From positions 37,724,023 to 37,788,022 of the forward strand of contig OW388296.1 of assembly GCA_936450465.1 (NCBI GenBank): a stretch of DNA of 64,000 nt. Reading direction: 5' to 3'. Positions within the stretch are counted from its first letter, which is position 1, and each line of letters opens with the position of its first letter. Shown here piece after piece: positions 22,435 through 31,789 of this stretch. Both the position numbers and the translations under genes were made by a program. The notes beneath the pieces were generated by a model. The model searched no databases and had not been told where the DNA came from. It saw only the letters and a list, made by a program, of their open reading frames with translations. The DNA comes from Gibbula magus (taxonomy: Eukaryota; Mollusca; Gastropoda; Trochida; Trochidae).

Positions 22435-22764
22435 TTACGAGGGATTAAAATTTGAGTCATTGCAGGTCTCACATCCTGGCCCACAGTCAATGAATTGATC
22501 ATTTGTTTCAATTGCATAATTGACATTTCTATCATACATGTAGTTTCGGGGAGTATACGATTTTGTGCTTCTTGAAAAAGTTCTTCTTATAAAATCAAAT
22601 TTACTCCAAAGACCTTTTTTCACGGTGTTTGGAGAGGAATCTAAAGAGGTGTTATTAAAGTCAATGTTTGTTGTTTCTGTTGGTGACACAGTGGTTTGGT
22701 CGGTTGCACTTGTGTTGGTTTGGTCTAAGTCCTCAGTTGATAATAGCACTGAGGACTGATTCAT
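22435..22764 (-). CDS. Ser/Thr-rich reading frame of an unknown repeated element
   Basis: A 109-codon minus-strand frame starts MNQSSVLLSTEDLDQ and is Thr/Asn/Asp-rich to about residue 50. It then turns basic (GLWSKFDFIRRTFSRSTKS) and ends with a CGPGCETCN cysteine cluster. A near-identical first 77 residues is encoded at 20169-19938. The hammerhead-like motif lies 112 bp downstream on the same strand. CxxxCxxC clusters precede GIY-YIG nuclease domains in some Penelope-like elements, so this might be a piece of one. No GIY-YIG or reverse transcriptase is visible, and I do not assign a function. Confidence 0.3.
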   Translation of the reverse strand: MNQSSVLLSTEDLDQTNTSATDQTTVSPTETTNIDFNNTSLDSSPNTVKKGLWSKFDFIRRTFSRSTKSYTPRNYMYDRNVNYAIETNDQFIDCGPGCETCNDSNFNPS

Positions 22765-22813
22765 CCCCTTCTATATACATTTACTTCACGTGAGACCTTC
22801 CTCAACTTTTTCA

Positions 22814-22814
<1 letters not shown>

Positions 22815-22894
<80 letters not shown>
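22815..22894. repeat. Long (TA)n microsatellite
   Basis: About 40 TA dinucleotides without interruption, between the minus-strand element and a LINE 3' fragment. Confidence 0.9.
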
Positions 22895-22898
<4 letters not shown>

Positions 22899-23385
22899 CA
22901 AGACCCACGCCATTAAAGCGTAGATTTTGTAGATTGTGTCAAAATGATGAAACTGAAGTTCATTTTATTTCAGAATTCCACTTGAACAACGACCTCAGAA
23001 GTAATTTAATCAAGATGTTTATAATGTAACGGGGCCTTTAGATCTTTTTATCAAAATGTTAACGGAAAATAACCCCAAACGCATAAAATGCATCTGTACA
23101 ACCATAAGAAATATGGTTTATAGATGGAAATTATTTTTATCATTCTTATATCTATTTACTTACTTATTTAATTACTATTATAAACCCGTATCATTGCTAT
23201 TTTACCTACCGGTACCTATATTTACGAATATGTTGTACACTGTTTTATCTTGTAAAGTGTCCCATTAGCCAAAACTTGGCTCGTTGTTTAATTTATAGTT
23301 TATGTCTTTTATACATGCTTTTTACAATGTATATTTAACTTGTGACATTCTGATAAAATATATCTGTCTGTCTGCCTGTCTATAT
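22895..23385 (+). mobile_element. LINE 3'-end fragment
   Basis: It encodes the C-terminal Cys-His type motif [14 protein letters not shown] (22920-22962), comparable to CDFC..IEDEYHF in LINE copy 2. This is followed by a helical tail, a 3' UTR and a terminal TCTGTCTGTCTGCC tail at about 23360-23376. The upstream coding region has been replaced by the TA microsatellite. Confidence 0.65.
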
Positions 23386-23756
23386 CTATCATAACTGTGT
23401 ATTTGAACTGCTATATCGAATCACAAAGTGATTACAATGTTACAATATGGCATTAATGAACAATGTTTAACAATCAAATAGCAATCTAAATAATCAAAAC
23501 GTTATGGTTCCTTTAATGTGTCCCCGTCACCTTGCTAAATGTTGCTATCGCAGTTGAATTCTGTAATATTTTCAGCTTTTTCTGACTGGCAAAAAATGTA
23601 AAACTGCTGTAAATGGTAACTAATAAAGTGATTTGGTTCACCAATTGCCAAACAATAGATCCATATTCATTTTTATGTAAGTAGATATTTTCATGAGATG
23701 ATAATTATAATATCTGTATAAGTTACTAAATCATGTTAGCCATTATGCCGAATTGG

Positions 23757-24500
23757 TCATATTTTCATCAAAGGTAATTTTTTCCATTAAAGACATTTTT
23801 ATCATCAAAGTAATTTTTTTATTTTTTTTACCAAAGTCAATTTCTTCACCAAAGTAAATTTTTCATTAAAGTCAATTTATTATCAAAAACAAGTTGTTCA
23901 TCAAATTATTTTTTTTAAATTAACAACATTTATGTTATCAAAGTAAATGTTTTCCATCAAAGTCAATATTTTCATCAAAGTCATTTTTATCATCAAAGTT
24001 AACTTTTTCATCATCAAAGTTAACTTTTTCATCAGAGTAATTTTTCTCATTTAAATCAATTATTTCATAAAAGTCAAATTCTTTATCAAAGTAATTTCTT
24101 TCTTTTAAGTAAAATATACCATCAAAGTAACATTTTTCATCAAAGTCATTTTTTTTCATCAAAGTCATTTTTTTTCATTGAAGTAATTTTTGTTCATCAA
24201 AGTAAATTTTTCATCAAAGTAACTTTTTTCATCAAAATGTATTCTCTATTTAGGTAACTTTTTGCAATTAATATTAATTTATCCATTAAAGCAAATATTT
24301 TCATCAAAATAATTTTTTCATCAAAGTCTTTTTTCCCATCAAAGTCAAAATTTTCATACATATCATTTTTGTCTTCATCAAAGTCATATTCTCCATTCAA
24401 GTCACTTTTTCTTTAAAAGCATTTCTTTTCATCAAAATAGTTTTTAATTAGAGTAATGTTTTGTTAGCAATGTTCAAAGCAACTTTTTTCAATAAAGTTA
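23757..24500 (-). repeat. Degenerate short tandem array (TTTTCATCAAAGTCA units)
   Basis: Roughly 35 degenerate units of 17-24 bp around TTTTTCATCAAAGTNA. Read on the minus strand long parts stay open as an Asp/Phe/Lys/Glu repeat (NFDDEKVNFDD, DFDENIDFDGK). It sits just inside the right end of the giant element, so it may be a second subterminal array or an unrelated minisatellite. Confidence 0.65.
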
Positions 24501-24713
24501 CGTTTTGATGAAATTATTTTATTTTTATTACAACATGGTAAAAAACCTGTCTGAATATTTACAAAACTTTAATCTTATTTAAATGTGATATTTACTCCCC
24601 TTTACTCTGTTGTAAATTGTGTCTTTAATCCGGAGTAAAGGGGAGTAAAGGGGATTAAATGACATCTTTAATCCATATTTACTCCGGATTAAATATGACT
24701 TTTTCATCCAGTG
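24500..24713. repeat. Right subterminal repeat array of the giant element
   Basis: It contains TTTAATCCGGAGTAAAGG, GGAGTAAAGGGGATTAAATG and ATTTACTCCGGATTAAATAT, the same near-palindromic motif as the left array in both orientations, ending at CATCCAGTG. Confidence 0.7.
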
Positions 24714-24716
24714 TAC

Positions 24717-25064
24717 CCTCAAAAGGCACAACTAGGGATCATGGTTGACATTTGTATGAAGTTTGATGAAGCTAGCATGCATAGGTTTGGAGATCTGCTC
24801 CGCACAAAATGACTTCCTCAAAGAGTCATTTTTTAGTCACGTTTCCATGGAAACCGAAAAAAATGAAATTCAGAAATAGTTCTTACCCTCAAAAGGCACA
24901 ACTAGGGATCATCGTTGACATGTGTATGAAGTTTGGTGATGCTAGCATGTATAGTTTGGGAGATCTGCTCCGCACAAAGTTTTGGGATGGACCGACAGAC
25001 GGACGGACAGACGGACGGAAAGAATGAACGCTATATACCCCCGCTTACGCTGTAAGGCGGGGGT
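24717..25064 (+). mobile_element. Hairpin repeat family I, right part (interrupted copy)
   Basis: It resumes CCTCAAAAGGCACAACTAGG directly after TAC. Two internal modules, a GGACAGACGGACGGACAGAC run (24990-25020) and the terminal hairpin ATACCCCCGCTTACGC / GTAAGGCGGGGGTAT complete the copy begun at 12389. Confidence 0.75.
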
Positions 25065-25241
25065 ATGATTAAGTCAATAAGCTCAGAGGAGTGTAAAGAT
25101 GAAAAGATGAACACTAATAAAATAATCTCGTATTATTACAATGAGGCACTTGACCTGATATGTCATCAAACTATATTACAGAAAGCACGTGACTTTCAAA
25201 CTCAATTCGGGTTAAAGTGTGATGAGCTCTTCATAGCGTGA

Positions 25242-25593
25242 TACGCAGACATGGAGTATTGGATAAACCACATTCTCACCTTCACTAGGAAGCTAGACCT
25301 GGAGATGAAATTACATACAAAAATGCTGCTGGAACAATAAAATAGTTGGAAAGGTCTTTAAAATAAAACACTAACAAAATTAAAATATCAACTGTTTATT
25401 ACAAAAGAATAATAATCAATACAAAATATAGTTAAAATATATGATGTACAACTGAATCTAGTATGATTCTATTTTTTGTTTAAATGTTGCTATACCTGGA
25501 ACACCGTTTGCTGATTTTCTTTTCAAATATATATATCACTGCTAGATGGTTGCGCATCAGGATGTTGCACATCAGTTTGTTGCTGTGATTTAT
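25242..25593. other. No gene recognised after the split frame
   Basis: The frame upstream stops at 25241. Beyond it, ADMEYWINHILTFTRKLDLEM stays readable after the stop (to about 25340), so the original coding part may have extended further. The rest is AT-rich. Confidence 0.35.
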
Positions 25594-26035
25594 CACCCAA
25601 AACCGTGTTCCACGGGAGATATCGCTTGTGTGAGATCAAGCATTATCTCCTAGGAGATATCTTTTTGGCAGTAGATTTTGCACAATGCCCTGTCACCGTC
25701 AACTACATGACATCACAATGTTTTTGCATCATCGAGTAATGACATCACAATGCTATGACGTCATAAACATGATGACGTCACAATGTTATGACCTCACCGC
25801 ACTGGAAGTCAAATAGCAGAAATGTACTCAGAGATGAACACTATTTTCACTTAAACGTAATAAGAATGATTTTGGATGATAAATAGAATCTCACCCTCGT
25901 GTCTTCTGATATCAAATATATCAACACTCGTTGATAAAAATGAAAATATCCTCGGCAAGCCTCGGATATTTGTAACTTTTATCAACTCGTATTGATATAT
26001 TTCATATCAGAAGACACTTGGGTGAGATTCTCTAT
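25594..26035. mobile_element. MITE-like element: CRE palindromes plus long hairpin (copy 1)
   Basis: TGACGTCA occurs at 25756-25763 and 25773-25780, each within an ACATCACAATG-type context. A fold-back with roughly 70-bp imperfect arms spans 25885-26031 (outer AGAATCTCACCC / GGGTGAGATTCT, then GTGTCTTCTGATAT, then ATATATCAA..CTCGTTGATAAAA). A related arrangement in the opposite order lies at 40137-40436. Confidence 0.5.
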
Positions 26036-26510
26036 GTATCACTTCCATCATAAACTCTGTCATCACTCACTGTCTGTTGAGCTGTCTGTTGAGCCGTCTG
26101 TTGAGCTGAAGTTTACTCCTGCATTCTCATTAGTCTCTGATAATTATCTCTTGATAGAAGAATCATAGACTTGCTGATGTTGCAAAGAGCTCAAGTAGGA
26201 TTGGTAGGATCTTATGCAAATAGGTAGAATTGTATGATGTTTGAGGATGATCTCACGTTTTCTGCAACTACCGACGCCCTTGTTGGTTAATGGTCTGCTT
26301 GTGACTTGTCAGACGGATTTTATCTTCTTCTGTTACAGCTATGTTTCCTTTTAGAATATTAAATACAAGTGTAATGAGTGACATGAACTGTTCAGGTGAT
26401 GCTTAATTCAGTGAAGCTTTTCTCAATGCAGGATTTGCTTCTGCCAACACTGCTAGAAAATGATAATGACTTTCAAGAAGGTTTGTGCCCTGAATTGTAA
26501 TAAAAATCGC
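26036..26510. other. No gene recognised
   Basis: Three copies of CTGTCTGTTGAG(C/.)TG-like text near 26070-26107 are the only pattern seen. The stretch ends exactly where segmental copy A begins. Confidence 0.4.
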
Positions 26511-27023
26511 ATAATTACGTGCAAGAGAGGGATATAGTTTCATGGGTTAGAAGGCATGGGTTGGGGTTTGTGAGAGGGGGTAGGTTGGAGAGAGTAAGAG
26601 AGGGTATGGCAAGGCGTAACTTAAAAGTGGTGCACCCCTTTAAAAACTGTTATAAAACATATCAAGGGATTGTACTTGGGAGGATCACCTTTTCTTCAAT
26701 GTCCTTGCAGGAATTGTGATACTTGGACAACTAATTTTGTCAAAATTTAGCGTCAACTGTCAAGTCATGTTTTTTTTTGCACTGACAATTTCAAGACAGA
26801 TTTGTCAGGGCTAGGGATTGTTCATTATATTGTGAGCAATCTATCTCAGTCTTCAAACATCAAACAATATAAACCCTCATGAGCTACAGAGCCCATTGCT
26901 CTATTTCTTTGTCTTGTAATGACCAAAGTAGTCCATTTCAATGTCTTACTTAGTTTTCAGTTAAATTACTCCTTAAAAGATGTTATTTTTTTGTTTATTG
27001 TGAGGAAGTACAAAGTATTTCAG

Positions 27024-29368
27024 ATTCTGAGCAAGTTAAGTCATTACTGACACTACGGGGATAGAACCATCTCACAGGTCTACCACCCCTACTACACTGA
27101 GTTGGGTAACTGCAGTTACCCACTCCAAAAATGGCGGCTGGTCAAAAAATGGCTGTTCGCAGATTTTCTTTTAATCTATTTCACACCTAAACTAGGGTAC
27201 TTTCCTGCATATTATTAATGCGCATACCTTGGGCATTCACCAAGGAATCTGTAGATGTCATGTTAACGTTTGGGCACTGTGTAAATACATCATAATCTGC
27301 GTTTGAAAAATTGAAGCGGGAGAAGGGTAACTAATTTCGTGGGAGAAGGGTAATCTGTTTAGAGAATGGAAAACGGAGAAGGGTAACTTTTAAGTTTACT
27401 TTTTTCAAAGGCGATTGAATGGATGAACAGCTATAGTAATATATCATTTATACTTGCAGTGGGAATCAGCATAGAACTACGAAACCATATACAAATTTAT
27501 AACACACAGATAAATGTTACCTTCATCAAAATCAATGTCCCCTTGATAGAAGGTGGTCTATTTCATTTGCATGAAGTAGGTCTATGTGCTGAAATGATGC
27601 CATAAGGTTTTCTCTTGTGTTACTGTACACTGAACATTCAAAACAATGGTATAGTGTTTCAACATCAAGTGTCACATAAACAGTTTGGATCAGATTTCAT
27701 TCCAATTTTGTTTAAATCAAAGTTTAATGTTCTTGCAACATATCGTGACTTTGAGTGCACAATGTTTAATTTTGATTTACCACAAGAACAATATTGTGGA
27801 GCAGAGAATACTTATCAGTAATGCATGCTTTAAAAACTGAGATACTTTCTAATTTGGGTACATTATTTGATAAATATTCCATGAACATATTGCTTTTGGA
27901 ATGAATGATTGTCTTGACTGTTTAGCATGAGTAACGAGTCACACACAATATGTTCGGAGTTACGTAAATTGTACTAAAGATTGGACCAGTTGCCGGGTTC
28001 AGTAAGATATCGGGGAGCCATTTGATTTTGGATTTTGTACCTTAAGTTTGATTTTCTTTTTCGAGAATTCTATATACGGTGAATTGGGGGGAGGGGAGCA
28101 TCTGTTTTTTACGAGTATACTAGACACCTTTTAGTTAAATAACCGATCTGTATGAACGTTTATAGTTCTAAATGACGCATTTTCAATATCTGATCATCGG
28201 TATAAAACGATAAAGTATTGTCGCTCGTTGGAATCCCATTGTTTTTGTTCTCATGAAACATTTTTGCTGACAAAATTCCGACGTTAAAATGCGATTTTGG
28301 CTTCGTTTGTGACGTCCCACAAGTAATGATGAGTCAACAAATTTAAATCCAAGAAGGTTATTTAGGTCAACGCCATCTTATATTAATTAAATTTCTACTT
28401 TCTAATACCAAACATTGTGGCAAAAAATCTTCTTGAAAAAGCGATTTAGCACCCTAAGTGTATTTGAACAGACATGAAAATAAAGGTATCATACTCTGAT
28501 GTATGAAATTGTGAGTTCTTCACTACAAAGCATGTGTCTATCGAATATATTCAAAATCTACTTTTTCCGACAGCAATTATCGATGTTATACCCTTTTAAA
28601 AATATGGGGACGTTTCTTTTCCACGTGGGTATATATGTACTGTTAAATAACATGTAAATGTAATGTTTCAATTTTTAAGGAAAAATGTTTAGAAATTTAG
28701 GACCATCCAGTTTGACAACAGGAACATATCTATCAGCATAACGTATTTGATGATAATATACGTTGTAGTAGAAACTTCTATTTTTCACTAAATATATGTC
28801 GTGAGCAAACAGTCATCAAATGTTTTTCTATATTGTCTTATGTTGGTTTATATCACGCAACATGCAAAGACCAAACGTTTTCTTGATATTGAGCTTGAGA
28901 TTCAACGTATATTTGATGAATTGTGTCACGTATTTGAGGAAATTCAGTACCTCATAAACGGTTTTACTACTTTTAATTTTATATCATCTTCATTTGTCTC
29001 TTGAACTTTAACATCTAAGTTACCCTTCTCCAATATTTGAGTTACCCTTCTCATATCAGAAAATATTTCTCCAGTTACCCTTCTCCCGCTTCAAATTTTC
29101 AAACGCAGATTACGATGTATTTACACACTCCCTAATGGTTAACATGACATCTTCATATTCCTTGGTGAATGCCCAAAGTATGCGCATTAATAGTATGTAG
29201 GAAAGTATCCTAGTATAGATGTGAAATGGATTAAAAGAAAATCTGTGAACAGCCATGTTTTGACCAGCCGCCATTTTTGGAGTGGGTAACTGCAGTTACC
29301 CAACTCAGTGTAGTAGGGGTGTCTACAAGAACCTCCAAGGAAGAATCCAAAGCCTTTGGCAGCCAAAG
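27024..29368 (+). pseudogene. Copy-A version of the spliced ORF exon, broken
   Basis: This corresponds to B exon 44744-44845. The CAG acceptor (27021-27023) and the donor AAAG|GTAAATG (29368/29369) are kept. The ATG is AAG at 27038-27040, a Trp codon has become TAG at 27062-27064, and a 2,238-bp transposon sits between 27083 and 29322. The paralogous B exon is intact, so A looks like the decayed duplicate. Confidence 0.65.
27084..29321. mobile_element. 2.24-kb TIR DNA element with 5-bp target duplication
   Basis: The insert is absent from copy B (GGTCTACAGGAACCTCC), where the site is intact; in A, TCTAC flanks both ends (27079-27083, 29322-29326). The ends are inverted repeats starting CACCCCTACTACACTGAGTT and stay alignable for about 300 bp. 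They include the perfect palindrome GGGTAACTGCAGTTACCC and AAAATGGCGGCTGGTC. Inside each TIR are three GAGAAGGGTAA(C/T) copies (about 27320-27395 and 29010-29090). 5-bp duplications with CAC termini occur in Transib/RAG-type elements, but the TIR does not match their usual start, so the superfamily stays open. No transposase is recognisable between the TIRs. Confidence 0.85.
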
Positions 29369-29870
29369 GTAAATGATTGAACAGATTAAATTGTGATTCG
29401 TACATTTTGAGGCCTTGTTTTTGTTTTGTTGAGCCAGGAAATTGGTACCCACAAATTATTTGTTAAATTGTTTAGACAGAGATGATATGCTATATGATCC
29501 CAATCCTGGCAATCATATCTGGATAACAATAATAAATGTCACTATTACAAACATTTCAAGTCCTTTTTAAATAAAGGGAACTATTTTAATATGTAATGAC
29601 AACCCTCAATATCTGTTTTTGAAAATTAATGGCATGTACTTTTTTATATTTGTTATACATATTCTGATATTATAATTAATTACATATAAAAATATTCCAG
29701 GAAATCTTGAACTAAGATCACTTTCATATCCAATTTCCAAAGTAACAATGTTAATATCACGAAGGATATTATGTCTTTTTTATACTATGATGATAAGAAA
29801 CACAAATCTAAATGAAAATATATTGAAGTGAACTCTTTTTTTATATACTTATTTTATTATACCGCCGCCT

Positions 29871-30744
29871 TACAGCGTAAGCGGGGGTATATAGCGTTCA
29901 TTCTTTCCGTCCGTCCGTCTGTCCGTCCGTCTGTCTATCAGTCCGTCCCAAAACTTTGTGCGGACCAGATCTCCCAAACTATACATGCTAGCATCACCAA
30001 ACTTCATACACATGTCAACGATGATCCCTAGTTGTGCCTTTTGAGGGTTGGAACTATTTCTAAATTTTGATTTTTGCGGTTTCCATGGAAACGTGACTAA
30101 AAAGTGACTCTTTGAGGAAGTTATTTTGTGCGGAGCAGATCTCCAAAACTATGCACGCTAGCTTCATCAAACTTCATTCACATGTCAACCATGATCCCTA
30201 GTTGTGCCTTTTGAGGGTTAGAACTATATCTGAATTTTAATTTTTGCGGTTTCCATGAAAACGTGACAAAAACAGGGACTCTATAGAGAAGTCTTGTTGT
30301 CCGGACCATATCTCCCATACTATGCATGTCAGCTTCACTTAACTTGATACAGAGGTTAACCATGATCCCTAGATATGTCTTTTGAGGGTAAGACCAATAT
30401 GCAAATGCTATATTTGGATGGTTGCTATGGAAACATGACTTCAACAGTGACTATGTAGAAGTAAGTTTGTCCTAAGCATATCTCCTGTACTACATTTGAA
30501 GCACCACCAAACTTGAAACACATGTCAACCATTATCCCTAGATGTGCCTTTTGACAACTGGACCTTAATTATATAGCTTATATCTTTCAATGTTATGTAG
30601 AAACATCTGAAGCTATTTGATCCACTTCATCAAACTGTATTGATATGTTAATCAATAGCCACAGATTTATAATTTGCTTATTTGAAACTTCTTTGCGGGA
30701 AGCGAGAAGCGGGGGTATGTGAGCTTTGCTCGCTTCTACACTTG
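29871..30744 (-). mobile_element. Hairpin repeat family I, complete copy
   Basis: The 874-bp insert is absent from copy B, where CTTATTTTATTATACAAAA is continuous; TTAT flanks both ends (29867-29870, 30745-30748). On the minus strand it runs CAAGTGTAGAAGCGAGCAAA, CTCACATACCCCCGCTTCTC, about five modules each with AAAAGGCACAACTAGGGATC and (C/T)TCCATGGAAAC, a run of GGACGGACAGACGG, and the terminal hairpin GCTTACGCTGTAAGG flanked by CCCCCGC/GGCGGCGG. Confidence 0.85.
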
Positions 30745-31018
30745 TTATACAAAAAAATTATGTACATTTATTTTGAGCTGGAGGCCTGGTTCTGTCTGTT
30801 TTTCATATAATATTAACAAACCTAGGTTACCAATGTAGAGCCTCTAAATTGATGCAAAATGCAGAGATACACTTGATAAACGAGAGTGAGGATTTTAAGG
30901 TAGCATATGCAAATCTGTGAGCACATTAAATCGTGATGTTAGCATTGTGAAGTAGTACACAGGTTGCTATGTGTGGGACTCGGCGAATAAATGTAAACAT
31001 ACATTTCATATTTTTCAG

Positions 31019-31122
31019 AGTCTGTTATTGATGCTGCAGTGAACTCGCTCACTTGTATTGAAGAGTCTGGGAGAGCAGAGCATCGACTCGCCCACATCAA
31101 CAACATTAAATGCAGCTAAATG
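31019..31122 (+). pseudogene. Copy-A version of the second ORF exon, donor lost
   Basis: This matches B exon 45612-45713 with the acceptor and stop codon kept (TAA at 31117-31119). The donor AAG|GTACTT of B is replaced by AAATGG in A, at the edge of a rearranged segment. Confidence 0.6.
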
Positions 31123-31152
31123 GTTGGATAGCGCATATTTCATATTTCATAT

Positions 31153-31227
31153 TACATATTTCAATGAACCCATTGGCAAATTATATCACAGTGATATAAT
31201 TTGCCAATGGGTTCATTGAAATATGTA
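31153..31227. repeat. Perfect 37-bp inverted repeat (hairpin) private to copy A
   Basis: The left arm 31153-31189 is the exact reverse complement of the right arm 31191-31227 with a 1-bp centre. Copy B has only the right arm. See the template-switch finding. Confidence 0.95.
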
Positions 31228-31405
31228 TATATGTTTTATCCCGTCAACAACGTTGTTGCTTGGGTTTTAAATTTGACTGTCCATCCATAACATGTATACG
31301 TGTGGCTTTTAACTTTGTAACTTTTAAATATGGAAATACCCATATGTGAACAGTAGAATCCCTCTACAGCCCTTCAATTCACAGTAACTAGTTTCTAAAC
31401 ATAAA

Positions 31406-31590
31406 GGGGTTGGATAGCGCAGTGGTTAGGCTTCGGATCAAGAGGCCTTGGGTTCAAATTCTGCCAGTTCCTCGGCAACTTTGTCTGATGTGGAGAACTG
31501 TTTAACATACAGTAAGGTTTGGGTGCAATGCTTTCAGCGCAGTACCACCCATGGCAAGTTCCAGCTGATGGTCACTATATCACAGTTATA
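31406..31590 (+). mobile_element. tRNA-derived SINE, family S1 (copy A)
   Basis: The head has box A TAGCGCAGTGGTTAGG and box B GGTTCAAATTC with spacing as in a tRNA gene. It is followed by CTTTGTCTGATGTGGAGAAC...GTAAGGTTTGGGTGCAATGC. Orthologous copy at 45946-46125 in B; a relative lies at 19345-19140. Confidence 0.75.
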
Positions 31591-31789
31591 AATCATGCTG
31601 CTTTTTGTAAATCAGGATAGGTTACTAGTATAACTAAGCTGGGACAAAGTGAAAGAGACAATTTTCAACTAAATTGCATCAGAATAAAGAAAGACAAGAA
31701 TTTGAGAGTTAATGTAAGTTAGTACTAGCAAAATAGAAATAAAAAGTATAGGTCATTGTCAGTTGAGATATGGTCAAAGGGGAGACAAT

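Larger units (their letters stand above)
13053..24713. mobile_element. Giant 11.66-kb TIR element, CACTA-like ends, TAC target duplication
   Basis: The left end begins CACTGGGAAAACAAATGATA and the reverse complement of the right end begins CACTGGATGAAAAAGTCATA; both continue ATTTAATC (about 21 of 27 matches). TAC flanks both sides (13050-13052, 24714-24716). The disrupted repeat is known from an intact sister module at about 24880-24900 (AGTTCTTACCCTCAAAAGG), which gives the empty site with a single TAC. Subterminal arrays of the near-palindrome ATTTAATCCGGAGTAAAT lie at both ends. CACTR termini, 3-bp duplication and subterminal arrays fit the EnSpm/CACTA plan. No transposase was seen, so it would be non-autonomous. 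SINE, LINE and tandem repeats are nested within it. Confidence 0.7.
12111..25241 (+). pseudogene. Unknown reading frame split by a 12.7-kb nested insertion
   Basis: A pyrimidine tract and CAG acceptor end at 12110, and an ATG follows at 12112. The frame is open to 12388, where a hairpin repeat (CAAGTG...GGGGGT) begins. After that repeat ends at 25064, the same codon phase continues from 25069 and stays open to TGA at 25239-25241. The two parts total about 150 codons. The first part is rich in His/Met/Glu with MICLHEIEKK at its end; the second continues with SSEECKDEKMNTNK and YYYNEALDLICHQT. I do not recognise it. The open continuation of 57 codons in AT-rich DNA supports one split exon, but chance is not excluded. 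It could be a host exon or part of the element remnant upstream. Confidence 0.4.

Noticed and set aside
22790..23029. Long Ile-Tyr repeat frame over the TA run
   Set aside because: TA microsatellite artefact; only the Cys-His part after 22895 was kept, as LINE C-terminus.
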